Positions 44,194 to 54,100 of a stretch of 64,000 bases of DNA are shown here, piece by piece (the stretch's first letter is position 1; the number at the start of each line of letters is the position of its first letter). A model generated the notes under the pieces. It saw only the letters and a program-made list of their open reading frames with translations, was not told where the DNA came from and did not search any database. This DNA comes from Neobacillus sp. FSL H8-0543 (GTDB lineage Bacteria; Bacillota; Bacilli; Bacillales; Cytobacillaceae). The translations under genes and the position numbers were made by a program. The stretch spans positions 220,001-284,000 of the forward strand of contig NZ_CP151943.1 of the NCBI RefSeq assembly GCF_038592905.1, in the 5' to 3' direction.

Positions 44194-46361
44194 CCTTCAT
44201 CACCTACTTTCCTCCAAAGACTTTCCATAATGACTTCGGGTGTAACTGGAATCTGTTGAAAAGAAGTTTGTAGTGCGTCCTCAATAGCTGCTTGGACTGC
44301 CGGAGCACCGCCGATTAACGTCAATTCACCTGCGCCCTTCGCCCCGTATGGACCATCCGCGTAGGGGTTATCAAAGACCTTGCTTTCGATGAAAACAACG
44401 TCCATTGAAGTCGGTGGTCCATAATCCGTTATGCTTTTTTGTTGAATTTCGCCCTGTTTTGAAGTCATTTTTTCAAGATATCCATACGCTAATCCTTGCG
44501 CCAAGCCACCGTCAATTTGGCCTTTCATAATCCGGTCATCGATGACCTTGCCTACTTCATAATTGCCGTACACTTTTTCCAGCTTTACATTGCCTGTTAA
44601 CACATCCACTTCAACTTCAACGATATTCACGCCCCAGGAATATGCTGGGTAGGCATCACCCGTGAAGGTTTTCTCGTTCCAAGGGATCATCTCACGGTGA
44701 ACATAGTCTTCGACGACTTCCTGTTCCACCCCTGTTTGCCATTGTGCCTTAAGTTTTTTTGCGGCTCGTTCAAGCAATTTCCCAACAATCATCGTCGTCC
44801 TCGAGGCCACGGTCGGACCAGAGTCAGGTACCTCTTTTGTATCGGGATACGGGTACAAAACCTCTTCTAACGGTAGGTCCAGTTCTTTGGCAACAATTTT
44901 ACATAGTGTGGTCAAAATCCCTTGTCCCATATCAGAATTTGAGATTTTTAGCGAAACCTGATCATCCTTGGATTTATGCAGCTTCACCTTTGCCTTAATA
45001 TGATCTCTTTCGCCACTGCCTGTAAATCCACATCCGTGAAGGAACAGCGCTGTTCCCATGCCTTTTTTAAAGCGTAGATTCTGTTGATTGAAATTTTGAA
45101 ACTCCATTTTTTTCTTTTTATATTGTGAAGCGTTTAGCAGGTCTTCGATCATTTCTTCCATTAAAATTGGGTCTCGGAATTGTCCTTTGGTAATGGTGGG
45201 GTCTCCTTGTTTGACGAGGTATTTTCGTTTATATTCAAGTGGTTCAATGTTTGATAGTTTACTAAGATGTCCTATATGACTTTCGATTCCAGCAAAGCTT
45301 TGCGGTGCTCCAAATCCTCTAAAGGCACCGTTCGGAACCGTATGCGTTTTTAAAACATAGCCTTTTGCATGAAAATGGGGGATATTATATACACCAGCAC
45401 TGTTGAGTAATGCGCGCTGCAGCACGACAGAGCTTAATCCTACATTCGCTCCGCTATCTAGAAAAATCTCAACCCTCATGCACAAAATATTACCATCTTT
45501 ATCAATGGCAGTTCGGTAGTTGAGTTTCGCAGGGTGCCTTTTCGTTGTCACCACCATATCCTCTGAACGGTCGAACACGAGCATCACTGATTTTTTGACT
45601 GCATTGGCAGCAACTGCTACGTGACACGCCATCATCGAAGGAAATTCTTCTTTCCCGCCAAAACCTCCGCCAGTAGGGCTTTGAACCACTCTGACGTCAT
45701 CGTCACCACAAGCTAATGCGCTTTGTAAGGCATTTTTTATATAATAAAGACATTGCATTGAACCTTGGACGACTATTTCATCATCCTTATAAACAGCAAG
45801 CATTCCTTGCGGCTCAAGGTAGACATGCTCCTGATAGCCCGTATCATACTCTTCTTCAATAATTTGATGGGCACCTTGCTCGATCGCCGAAATCGTCTCT
45901 AAGCTTTCCCCAAATTCATAGCTTGCCATATTAACTCCAGGGGCTAATTTTTGTTTGATGGCTTCATCCAATGTATAGATTGCCGGATACTCTTCAAATT
46001 CTATCTTTATTCTATCTAACAATCCGTACAGGATATCCAGACTTTCCCCAACGAGCATGAGAATCGGTTCTCCGATATAATTAACCCACACATTAGCAAA
46101 AATAGGCTGATCTTCTTGGATAATTTTCACATAATTCGGACCAGGGATATGCTCAGCACCTACCACTTCATACCCTTCTGGAAGGTTTGGCAATTGAATG
46201 GAAATGATTTTTCCATAAGCAATCGGCGACCGAACCAAAACACCATACACCATATTTTCCACTTTCACGTCACTTATATAAGCGATCTGGCCTGACACTT
46301 TCCCTTTATGGTCCTTTTTGGGCACTGAGGTGCTTATGTCTTTCAGATTTATTGCAACCAC
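44190..46361 (-). CDS. Molybdenum hydroxylase, large Mo-cofactor subunit (xanthine dehydrogenase family)
   Basis: A 723-residue molybdopterin-binding subunit. Typical signatures are GGGFGGKEEFP, TKRHPAKLNYRT, NGAFRGFGAPQS and, near the end, GPYGAKGAGELTLIG with the catalytic Glu. The RHP and FRGFG contexts favour a purine (xanthine-like) hydroxylase, but aldehyde or other N-heterocycle substrates cannot be excluded. The start codon is GTG. The subunit order large-FeS-FAD-XdhC differs from pucABCDE of Bacillus subtilis, and no urate pathway genes are nearby. Confidence 0.9.
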   Translation of the reverse strand: MVAINLKDISTSVPKKDHKGKVSGQIAYISDVKVENMVYGVLVRSPIAYGKIISIQLPNLPEGYEVVGAEHIPGPNYVKIIQEDQPIFANVWVNYIGEPILMLVGESLDILYGLLDRIKIEFEEYPAIYTLDEAIKQKLAPGVNMASYEFGESLETISAIEQGAHQIIEEEYDTGYQEHVYLEPQGMLAVYKDDEIVVQGSMQCLYYIKNALQSALACGDDDVRVVQSPTGGGFGGKEEFPSMMACHVAVAANAVKKSVMLVFDRSEDMVVTTKRHPAKLNYRTAIDKDGNILCMRVEIFLDSGANVGLSSVVLQRALLNSAGVYNIPHFHAKGYVLKTHTVPNGAFRGFGAPQSFAGIESHIGHLSKLSNIEPLEYKRKYLVKQGDPTITKGQFRDPILMEEMIEDLLNASQYKKKKMEFQNFNQQNLRFKKGMGTALFLHGCGFTGSGERDHIKAKVKLHKSKDDQVSLKISNSDMGQGILTTLCKIVAKELDLPLEEVLYPYPDTKEVPDSGPTVASRTTMIVGKLLERAAKKLKAQWQTGVEQEVVEDYVHREMIPWNEKTFTGDAYPAYSWGVNIVEVEVDVLTGNVKLEKVYGNYEVGKVIDDRIMKGQIDGGLAQGLAYGYLEKMTSKQGEIQQKSITDYGPPTSMDVVFIESKVFDNPYADGPYGAKGAGELTLIGGAPAVQAAIEDALQTSFQQIPVTPEVIMESLWRKVGDEG

Positions 46362-46566
46362 ACCCTTCGAATCATTTTTAAAGGAGACACATATTAATAG
46401 AAGTCTCTTCCTACGATTTTATAATTGAGAAGGATATTTTATTACTTCATACAAGAAATTTGTTGTTTTATTTAATTTCTTGGGCTTTATTAATCTTAAA
46501 TGTTGATTTCTTCTATAGGTACCTTTCGTAAGAATAGGCTAAGGGTCCTCTACGTTAAACAAGGAC

Positions 46567-47070
46567 TTAAGGAATTATGATCTTTTCCATTATCATTACA
46601 TCAACATAGCGCCCCTCTAATTTACCTTGGTTTTTAAATACTCCGACTTCTCTAAAACCTTTTTTTCTGTAGAGTCCCTGTCCCAGTTTATTAAAAGGGA
46701 ATGTAAAGAGAACTATTTTATTAAATTCATTCTTAATGGCAGTACATTCAATTTCTTTTAATAATACTGAGCCTACTCCTTTTCCTCTATAATCCCTTCT
46801 TATATAAATTGATAAATCAGCTACCCCGACATATGCGCACCGATTAGAATAAGGGTTTAGTGATGCCCATCCAACTATTTCATCGTTATTTTCAATTACT
46901 ATGGCAGCAAAACGCTCGTTATGGTCATTAAACCATTCTGTCATGTACCCAAGATCTTTTTGGTCTTCCTCCAAGGTTGCAATCTTATCTTCAATCCCTT
47001 GGTTATAAATGTTTAATATTGATTCCAGATCATTTATCGTAGCCAACCTAGATTTATACCCTGTGTTCAT
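46567..47070 (-). CDS. arsN1: GNAT acetyltransferase, ArsN1-like
   Basis: A 167-residue N-acetyltransferase of the phosphinothricin/arsinothricin type: ILNIYNQGIEDKIATLEE near the start, the acetyl-CoA loop RRDYRGKGVGSVLL, and FTFPFNKLGQGLYRKKGF. ArsN1 acetylates arsinothricin, an arsenic-containing antibiotic; the assignment to arsenic rather than to phosphinothricin or another amine relies on the arsI neighbour. The ATG at 47070 has GAGGGAG six bases ahead; the 26 codons further upstream would run into the marR promoter. It is divergent from marR. The 200 bases downstream (46362-46566) hold no gene. Confidence 0.75.
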   Translation of the reverse strand: MNTGYKSRLATINDLESILNIYNQGIEDKIATLEEDQKDLGYMTEWFNDHNERFAAIVIENNDEIVGWASLNPYSNRCAYVGVADLSIYIRRDYRGKGVGSVLLKEIECTAIKNEFNKIVLFTFPFNKLGQGLYRKKGFREVGVFKNQGKLEGRYVDVMIMEKIIIP

Positions 47071-47142
47071 AATAATCTCCCTCTGCATCATCTGTTTTAA
47101 TTTATTATATAAAATTTTTTTCCAATACAAAAGAAATAAAAG

Positions 47143-47171
47143 TTGCATTTTACAAATAATTTGTATATAAA
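47143..47171 (+). promoter_or_regulatory. marR promoter with operator in the spacer
   Basis: TTGCAT (47143-47148) and TATAAA (47166-47171) are 17 bases apart. The spacer contains TACAAATAATTTGTA (47151-47165), a perfect 7-1-7 inverted repeat ending exactly at the -10 box. This is the expected place for an autorepressing MarR operator; it also lies upstream of the divergent acetyltransferase gene. Confidence 0.75.
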
Positions 47172-47190
47172 TAAATCAGAGGTGAAAAAT

Positions 47191-47637
47191 ATGGAAAACG
47201 TTAGAGAATTATTTCAAGTTATGACAAGGCGATTTGGTCTTTTAAATAAAAACTGTTGTCAAATAGGTGAAACTGAAATATCCCTTGTACAAAGTCATAT
47301 CATTTATGAAATTCTCCGTAATGATAAACCATCGATGCAACAGGTCGCTGATACTCTGGGGATTGATATAACTACCTTTAGTCGCCAAATCCAAACGCTA
47401 ATAAAGATGGAGCTGATTAAAAAATCACCTCTACCTGAGGATCGACGTGTCTCACAACTTACTCTAACTACACAAGGAAAATATGTTGCTGCGAAGATTG
47501 ATGCAGAAATGGACCAATATCTTAACGAAGTGTTTTCAAATATGAGTGAATTTGAACGGGAAATGGTAATTAAATCAGTCAAACTACTAAACGAATCCAT
47601 GTCAAAATCAACTGTTTGTTGTAAAACATTAATTTGA
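47191..47637 (+). CDS. MarR family regulator with two Cys-Cys pairs
   Basis: A 148-residue MarR-type winged-helix repressor: recognition helix region MQQVADTLGIDITTFSRQIQ and wing SPLPEDRRVSQLTLT. Unusual features are vicinal cysteines at residues 22-23 (NKNCCQIG) and 143-144 (STVCCKTLI), near the N- and C-terminal dimerisation helices. Paired Cys next to an arsI gene suggests sensing of trivalent arsenicals. AGAGGTG precedes the ATG; the 16 upstream codons overlap the promoter and are not used. The gene overlaps its own terminator by two bases. Confidence 0.85.
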   Translation: MENVRELFQVMTRRFGLLNKNCCQIGETEISLVQSHIIYEILRNDKPSMQQVADTLGIDITTFSRQIQTLIKMELIKKSPLPEDRRVSQLTLTTQGKYVAAKIDAEMDQYLNEVFSNMSEFEREMVIKSVKLLNESMSKSTVCCKTLI

Positions 47638-47660
47638 GCAAGTTATACTTGCTCTTTAAT
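47636..47660 (+). terminator. Intrinsic terminator between marR and arsI
   Basis: GAGCAAGT and ACTTGCTC pair around TAT, followed by TTTAATAAAAAT. It may be partial, since arsI follows 140 bases on without a clear promoter of its own. Confidence 0.7.
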
Positions 47661-47797
47661 AAAAATAAATACTTGCAATATACAACTAAAAGGGGATGGT
47701 TATTTGTTTTTCATCGAAATGCAAATAAAAGGTTTATTATGAAATGAAAAAAGTAGAAATGGAAAAGGCAATAATTGATATTAGGGAGGAAATCATA

Positions 47798-48220
47798 ATG
47801 AAAAATGCTCATATTGGTCTTAATGTTACAAACCTTGAAAAATCCATTGTGTTTTACAGCAATCTTTTCGGGGTTGAACCGGTTAAAGTAAAGTCCGATT
47901 ATGCGAAGTACCTTCTTGAAACACCAGGATTAAACTTTACACTTAATCATCGAGATGAAGTAACTGGAAATCAGGTTGGACACTTCGGCTTTCAAGTTGA
48001 AAGCACAGAAGAAGTGATGGCTCATAAGTACAGACTTACAGAACAGGGTATTCAGTTGCAATTCGACGAAATTAATACAACATGTTGTTATGCCCTCCAA
48101 GATAAATTTTGGGTTAATGATCCTGATGGAAACGAGTGGGAGTTTTTCTACACAAAAGCAGATGTGGATGTTTACAATTTAAACGATTCTGCTTGTTGCA
48201 CTTCTGAACCAAAGGCTTAA
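47798..48220 (+). CDS. arsI: ArsI, organoarsenical C-As lyase
   Basis: A 140-residue VOC dioxygenase that breaks the carbon-arsenic bond of trivalent methyl- and aromatic arsenicals. It begins NAHIGLNVTNLEKSIVFYSN, as ArsI/CadI proteins do; the substrate-binding vicinal Cys pair is present in INTTCCYALQDKFWVNDPDG, and the iron ligands are His near the start, His in GHFGFQVE and Glu in EWEFFY. GGGAGG precedes the ATG. It extends the MarR cluster on the same strand. Confidence 0.88.
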   Translation: MKNAHIGLNVTNLEKSIVFYSNLFGVEPVKVKSDYAKYLLETPGLNFTLNHRDEVTGNQVGHFGFQVESTEEVMAHKYRLTEQGIQLQFDEINTTCCYALQDKFWVNDPDGNEWEFFYTKADVDVYNLNDSACCTSEPKA

Positions 48221-48335
48221 AAAGGATTGAGTGTTATTCAACGATGGTATAAACCGAAAATATATAACAGCTCAGTTCTTAAAGAAGTTTGGGATAGTAT
48301 AGTTCCTAAATTGCTAGTTATGTCATATAAAATGC

Positions 48336-48362
48336 AAAACTCGCCAATTGGCGAGTTTTCTT
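48336..48362 (+). terminator. Intrinsic terminator after arsI
   Basis: AAAACTCGCC and GGCGAGTTTT pair around AATT, followed by TCTTG. It lies 115 bases after the arsI stop; the stretch between has only a weak 69-codon frame that I do not consider a gene. Confidence 0.8.
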
Positions 48363-48439
48363 GTTACAGTACTATGTTTTTCCAACTTGATACATACCAA
48401 GTTGGTGATCTGGAAACACTCTGGCTAGGTAGTTAATAA

Positions 48440-48559
48440 CTAACGGTTAGATTTTTTGATTTTCTCCATATCTTCAGCGGAATATATTTGGATGCCTTTT
48501 TGTTCTTGCAGAGCAACTAGAATCATAGCAGCTGCGACTGTCTTCGCTTCTATTCCCAT
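48440..48559 (-). CDS. 39-residue small protein of unknown function
   Basis: A short frame starting MGIEAKTVAAAMILVALQEQ and ending IKKSNR, with AGGAG four bases before the ATG. The first half is a hydrophobic amphipathic helix, the second half is charged (SAEDMEKIKK). No family recognised. It is on the opposite strand to arsI and ends before the arsI terminator. It could be a real microprotein or the start of a degraded gene. Confidence 0.45.
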   Translation of the reverse strand: MGIEAKTVAAAMILVALQEQKGIQIYSAEDMEKIKKSNR

Positions 48560-48647
48560 TCGGCTCCTATATATATATTAATTAAAAGGATATTCTCCTT
48601 CTAAAAAATAGACTCTTAGTTGAACTATAAACCATCAATTATTAAAG

Positions 48648-49175
<528 letters not shown>

Positions 49176-49191
49176 TCACTCCTTAATATAA

Positions 49192-49614
49192 TCAATAATT
49201 TTTCTTGTTTCCCTTTTTTACAAATTCCCAGTCTTTTTCTATATTTTTTCTTACTATTTGAAGAAGATTGAAAATGGATTGTTCTTCAGTTTCGGAAAAA
49301 CCAGCTAGTACAACGATATTGGAATAATCATTTTCCCTTTAAATAAAAGGATAAACATTTTTCCCTCTCTCTGTTGGAAAGAGCTTCTTTATTTTTTTGT
49401 TCTGTTGATCTTCCTACTTTTCAAGAAAGCCTTTCATTTCAAATTTCTTTATGGCTCGAGTTGCTGTTGATCTATCTACTTTTATCATTTCAGCTAACTT
49501 TTCTTGAATGCTTCCTGGATGTCTTTTCAATAATTCGGTATAGTTCAATAAAAAAAGTGTACCATTTTTTGGTACACACGTCAGCCGAATGAGCAGTTTT
49601 TTTGTAGTGACCAA
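49192..49614 (-). pseudogene. Degenerate marR-type regulator
   Basis: One minus-strand frame reads through a MarR-like sequence (SIQEKLAEMIKVDRSTATRA, then KKLFPTERGKNVYPFI and later SNIVVLAGFSETEEQSIFNL) but is broken by a TAG at 49414-49416 and a TAA about 20 codons later. The first 30-odd residues of the family are missing. It is therefore a pseudogene; the divergent-looking remains suggest a former regulator of the adjacent acetyltransferase. Confidence 0.85.
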
Positions 49615-49621
49615 AGCAAAA

Positions 49622-49649
49622 ATGCCATTAGCGTAATCACTAATGGCAT
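49622..49649. terminator. Bidirectional terminator between ywnB-like gene and the marR pseudogene
   Basis: ATGCCATTAG and CTAATGGCAT form a ten-base-pair stem; T runs follow on both strands. It ends the ywnB-like gene, whose stop is at 49675. Confidence 0.8.
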
Positions 49650-49674
49650 CTTAATTTTTTTCTTTTACAAATAC

Positions 49675-50313
49675 TTATTCTGCTTCACCGACAACTGTAA
49701 AACGTTCATTTATATGTTCTGGATTTTCAATTTCGTCCAATACTGCTATAGCATAATCTGCATAGCTAATATAACTTTCACCTTTTGAATTAACTAAAAG
49801 ATGATCTTTTCCAGACCGATAGGAACCTGTTCTTTTTCCTTCAGCATCAAAAAACGCAGAAGGACTGATAAATGTCCAGTTAATAGTAGAAGTTTCCTGT
49901 AATTCTTTTAAGTTACGTCCTTGCCCTTTAGCAGTCGGGATAAATATATCTGGAAAATCAGGTGTTTCCATTACCGTAAGAGTTTTGTTATCGTCTACAT
50001 AAAGGCTTCCAGCACCACCGACAATAATGGCTCTTGTATTTGTTCCTTTTAGTGCCTCAATTAATGCATGACCAGCATCAACATGTGCTTGCTCTTCACC
50101 AAGAGGCGCACCGAAGGCGTTCACAACCACTTCAAACTTTTTCATATCATCAGATTTGAGGTCGAATATAGCTTTCTCAATAACCTCAACGTTTTTATTT
50201 TCAATTTTTGAAGCATCTCTTACAATAGCTGTTACTTCATGTCCACGACTAACTGCTTCATTCAAAATACGACTTCCTGCTTTACCACTTGCTCCAATAA
50301 TGGCTATTTTCAT
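49675..50313 (-). CDS. ywnB: YwnB-like NAD(P)-binding protein
   Basis: A 212-residue atypical SDR with KIAIIGASGKAGSRILNEA at its start and conserved IIVGGAGSLYVD and WTFISPSAFF segments. It matches the Bacillus subtilis YwnB type, annotated as an NAD(P)H-binding reductase of unknown substrate. It is divergent from the Rrf2 regulator gene, as ywnB and ywnA are in Bacillus subtilis, and two operator-like sites lie just before its start. Confidence 0.85.
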   Translation of the reverse strand: MKIAIIGASGKAGSRILNEAVSRGHEVTAIVRDASKIENKNVEVIEKAIFDLKSDDMKKFEVVVNAFGAPLGEEQAHVDAGHALIEALKGTNTRAIIVGGAGSLYVDDNKTLTVMETPDFPDIFIPTAKGQGRNLKELQETSTINWTFISPSAFFDAEGKRTGSYRSGKDHLLVNSKGESYISYADYAIAVLDEIENPEHINERFTVVGEAE

Positions 50314-50339
50314 TTTCTAATCCTCCCATGAATAGTAAC

Positions 50340-50377
50340 TGTAATCATCTCGATTACCTGTAACCATAATAATTACA
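50340..50377 (-). promoter_or_regulatory. Two abutting Rrf2 operator-like sites before ywnB
   Basis: TGTAAT-N7-ATTACC (50340-50358) is directly followed by TGTAAC-N7-ATTACA (50359-50377). The same pattern recurs at 50458-50476 in front of the Rrf2 gene. The sites are likely bound by the Rrf2 protein encoded next to them. Confidence 0.6.
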
Positions 50378-50457
50378 ATCAAAACATTTGTCAACACTTT
50401 AAATAATCTTTCTTTTTCGTTAATGATTTATTCATTATTATTTAGTTTGGATTTACT

Positions 50458-50489
50458 TGTAATAAAACAAATTACAGGTGTACTATAAT
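50458..50489 (+). promoter_or_regulatory. Rrf2 operator-like site and -10 box of the Rrf2 gene
   Basis: TGTAAT-N7-ATTACA (50458-50476) overlaps the promoter region; TATAAT follows at 50484-50489, 30 bases before the start codon. The position fits autorepression. Confidence 0.6.
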
Positions 50490-50518
50490 GATACGTCTAT
50501 TTTTGAAAGGTGAGAAAA

Positions 50519-50953
50519 ATGTCAATTAGTAGTCGATTTTCTGTAGGCATTCATATATTAGCTCTTATTGAAATAAATAAAAGTGGAGTAAGCACATCAG
50601 AGTTTTTAGCTGGAAGTGTAAACACAAATCCTGCGGTAATCAGAAAAATTATGGGAATGCTTAAAAATGCAGGATTGGTAAACGTTCGACCTGGCGTAGC
50701 AGGAGCGGAACTCGCCAAGGAATTAGCTGAAATAACTCTGTTTGATGTTTATAAGGCAGTGAATGTTGTACAGGAAAAAGAGTTATTTACTGTGCATGAT
50801 AATCCAAATCCTGAATGTCCAGTCGGTAGGAACATCCAGAATACAATTGAACCATTATTCACAACAGCCCAATTGGCAATGGAGAAAGTTTTAAGAAGTC
50901 TTACTTTAGAAGATGTTGTGAAGGATATTACTATTAAAGAAAATATCTGTTAA
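50519..50953 (+). CDS. ywnA: Rrf2 family transcriptional regulator, YwnA-like
   Basis: A 144-residue Rrf2-type winged-helix regulator: SSRFSVGIHILALIEI, then NPAVIRKIMGMLKNAGLV (recognition helix) and VRPGVAGAELAKELAEITL. The three Cys of iron-sulfur Rrf2 members are not present; only CPVG and a C-terminal Cys are seen, as in YwnA-type thiol sensors. AAAGGTGAG precedes the ATG at 50519. It ends at a terminator and is divergent from the ywnB-like gene. Confidence 0.87.
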   Translation: MSISSRFSVGIHILALIEINKSGVSTSEFLAGSVNTNPAVIRKIMGMLKNAGLVNVRPGVAGAELAKELAEITLFDVYKAVNVVQEKELFTVHDNPNPECPVGRNIQNTIEPLFTTAQLAMEKVLRSLTLEDVVKDITIKENIC

Positions 50954-50954
50954 T

Positions 50955-50985
50955 AAAGGCATTCCAAAAGAATGTCTTTGCTTTT
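50955..50985 (+). terminator. Intrinsic terminator after the Rrf2 gene
   Basis: AAAGGCATTC and GAATGTCTTT pair around five bases, followed by GCTTTTT. Confidence 0.7.
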
Positions 50986-51122
50986 TGTTATTTAATTTTA
51001 CTCAACTCTTCAAAAGTCATAATATTCTCCAAAATTTTCACGGCTGATTTCGGTAATTTCGTTTTATAATGAGAGGATATTTTATGCTAAATTTTTATTC
51101 GAGATGATACAATAAGCACAAT

Positions 51123-51156
51123 AAAAAAAGCAGATTGCCCAAACAGCAATCCGCCT
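51123..51156 (-). terminator. Intrinsic terminator after the nuclease/nucleotidase gene
   Basis: On the minus strand GCGGATTGC pairs with GCAATCTGC (one mismatch) and a run of seven T residues follows, seven bases after the stop codon. Confidence 0.8.
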
Positions 51157-51162
51157 TCTATC

Positions 51163-54100
51163 TTATTTCTCGTTTTTCTTTAAAACGTCAACAACAGTTT
51201 CCTTACTAATATTTCCAGCAGCATCTGTAGCCGTCACGGTTATTACATATTGATGTTTTTGCTTTGGCACAGAAACATTAAACTTACCGTAAGCATCTGC
51301 TACAGCTGTACCTAGCTCCACCTTGCCCATCATTACCTTAACACTTGCACCCGCTTCTGTTGTTCCTGTAACAAACGTATCATTATGAATGACAGGATTG
51401 ACCTTTGGTGCATCTGGTGCAGTTACGTCAATAACCGTCACTACTGTCACTTCACTTACATTGCCTGCCGCATCTGTTGCAGTAACTGCAAGCTCCGTTC
51501 CAGCTACTTGCTTAGCAATATCGATTTCAAAACTGCTGTCCTCTGATGCAATACTTGACCCCATAATGGTTCCATCAACAGCCACTTCAACCGTTGCACC
51601 TGGTTCTGCCTTTCCAGATACTTTTGTCGATTGGTCCGTTACTTCATAAACAGTAGGAGCATCTGGAGCTTCGCTGTCCGCAACTTCTTTTACGATTCTG
51701 CCTTCAACTACTGGTGAAACAGGATTGATCTTTTCTAAATAGGAGGTAAACACTTCAAAATCCACAATATATAACTCTGCGATACGACCTTCATCCTTCG
51801 CCGTTTTAAACATGGTATATCCATCACCACCGTCCGCTGTGAAGGCATTCGTCGCTATGCGATACATATTATCCAGTTGAAGTTCTTCATAACCATCAGC
51901 TGTTAATGCCTCAACATGCCAGACGCGATCACCAACAGGTTGTGCAGGATCGTACTTAAACTTTAACCCTGATACCTGCATGAATGAACCTTGACCAGGT
52001 GCGCTAACACTGTGTTCTAAGGCTGTAAGAATTTCTTCTCCAGTTAGGTCAAGAGTAACTAGGTTGTTACCAAATGGTAGGACCGTTAACACTTCTCCTA
52101 ACGTGATATCTCCTTGATCCATGGATGCACGGATTCCACCGCCATTTTGCATAGCAATATACGTTGGGATGAACTCATTTGCTTTTGCTACCATTCCGTC
52201 TGTAATTAAGTTTCCTAGATTAGTTTCCTTGCTGCGAACATCAGCACGTTCCCCATTCAATGCAACGGATGTATGTCCTACTACCAGTTTTTGAAGTTCA
52301 GTTAGTGGAGCTTTATACTCCTCCACCTTCGCTTTTGCTGTAGCATCCTCTGTATACTTACTTAAATCCTTTAGTTCTCCAGTGTAAGTAGCTATTACAC
52401 CATTTTCGTCGAATGTTACATCAAGAACACCTAGGTATTTTAAATACTCATTTGCTTGGACAATTAATGTTGGCTCCTCTTTTTCTACAACAACTGGAGC
52501 ATCCAGTTTTGTATGGGAGTGCCCACCAACAATCACATCAATTCCGTCTACCTTTTCTGCAAACTCCAAATCTGGTTGATAGCCTAAGTGAGATAATGCA
52601 ATAATTTTGTCTACCCCTTGTGCTTCAAGCATATCAACTGTATCATTGGCTTTTTCGATTGCATCTTCAAACACAATGTCGTCTCCTGGATTCGCTAGGA
52701 AAGCTGTATCTTCCGTAGTTAATCCTATGATACCTACCTCTTCTCCATCCACTTCTTTAATAATGGCTGGGAAGATTTCTCCTTGTTCATTCGTTCCACC
52801 GATTGAGTCTTTAAATAGCGGCCCTAGTTCAGAATCCTTTGTCATGTTTACGTTGGAAGAAACAATTGGGAACTCAGCCTGCTTGATGAAGTTCGCTAAA
52901 GTAGCCGAATCCTTATCAAACTCGTGATTTCCAAGAGTCATGGCATCGAAGCCTAGTTGATTCATAAAATACAAGTCTGCGAGACCTTGATATTGTCTGA
53001 AATATAAGGTTCCTGAGAACACATCCCCTGCGTTTAACAACAGGCTATTTTCCTTCTCGGAACGCAATTCATTCACAGCCGTAATCAGTCGTGGGAATTG
53101 CTCAACATAAGCATGTGTATCATTTGTATGAATAAGTGACATCGTAAATGGCCCTTCTTCTACGTCTAAATCTAACTGAGCCACAAGCGCATCATGATCA
53201 CTAGCACGTCCATGCTCTTCCATATATGGAGAGTTAAAGTTCACGATATCCAGCTTAGCTGTTTCAGCTAAGTTATTAGATACTAGGATATGATCCAATA
53301 CTTGTGCATTTCCTTGATAGTTGTATGTGTATCTTTCAGAAGCAGGTAAAGTTTCAACTAAGTTCGTTAAGTCATCACCTTTTAATGTTGCTAGTGGTGC
53401 AGAAAACTCAAAATCATTTAAGTCTCCTACTACTACTACATTTGCGTCTTCGTTCTTTTCTTTTATATCAGAAACAAAGTTATTAACGATTGTGGCAATT
53501 TGCACACGTTGTGCTTCACTTTCAAGGAATGGTGGTTGATTTTTTCCAAATAAAGGCTCATCTCCACCTTTTGAGTTGAAGTGATTGTTAATGACAATGA
53601 CTTCTTCGCCTTGGAAAGTAAACTCAGCTGCAAGTGGCTTACGACTACTGTTGAATGCAGCATTTGTTGGGTCAATGCGACCAGGGTTTAAAGTAAGCGA
53701 TCCATTTTCATATCCAACAGCTGTTGTGGCATCTCCCTTCGGTGCCTCGTTAAGAGTCACACGATCAGGATTGTAGAGATATCCTACACGAATATTTCCT
53801 CCTGGTACTCCACCATCTTTCCCGTCAACTGGAGCAATCTCTGTCCAAGCATAGGTTGGTCCGCCAAAGCCATTGATTGCATCACTTAATGCCTTGTAGT
53901 TTGCATCAGCTTTGACAATACCATTATTTGTTTCCCCGCTTTCGTCAAGCACCTCAACTAGACCAATGATATCCGGAGATCCTAAGTTCACTACCATTGA
54001 TTTTGCAAGCTTATCGCGTTTGACGGTATCTGAAGCTGCGAAGTTTTCGATATTGTAGCCTGCGATCGTTAATTTGTCTTCTTCTTTTTGAATCGTCGTT

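Noticed and set aside
48227..48436. 69-codon plus-strand frame after arsI
   Set aside because: It runs through the arsI terminator and has no convincing start signals or family.
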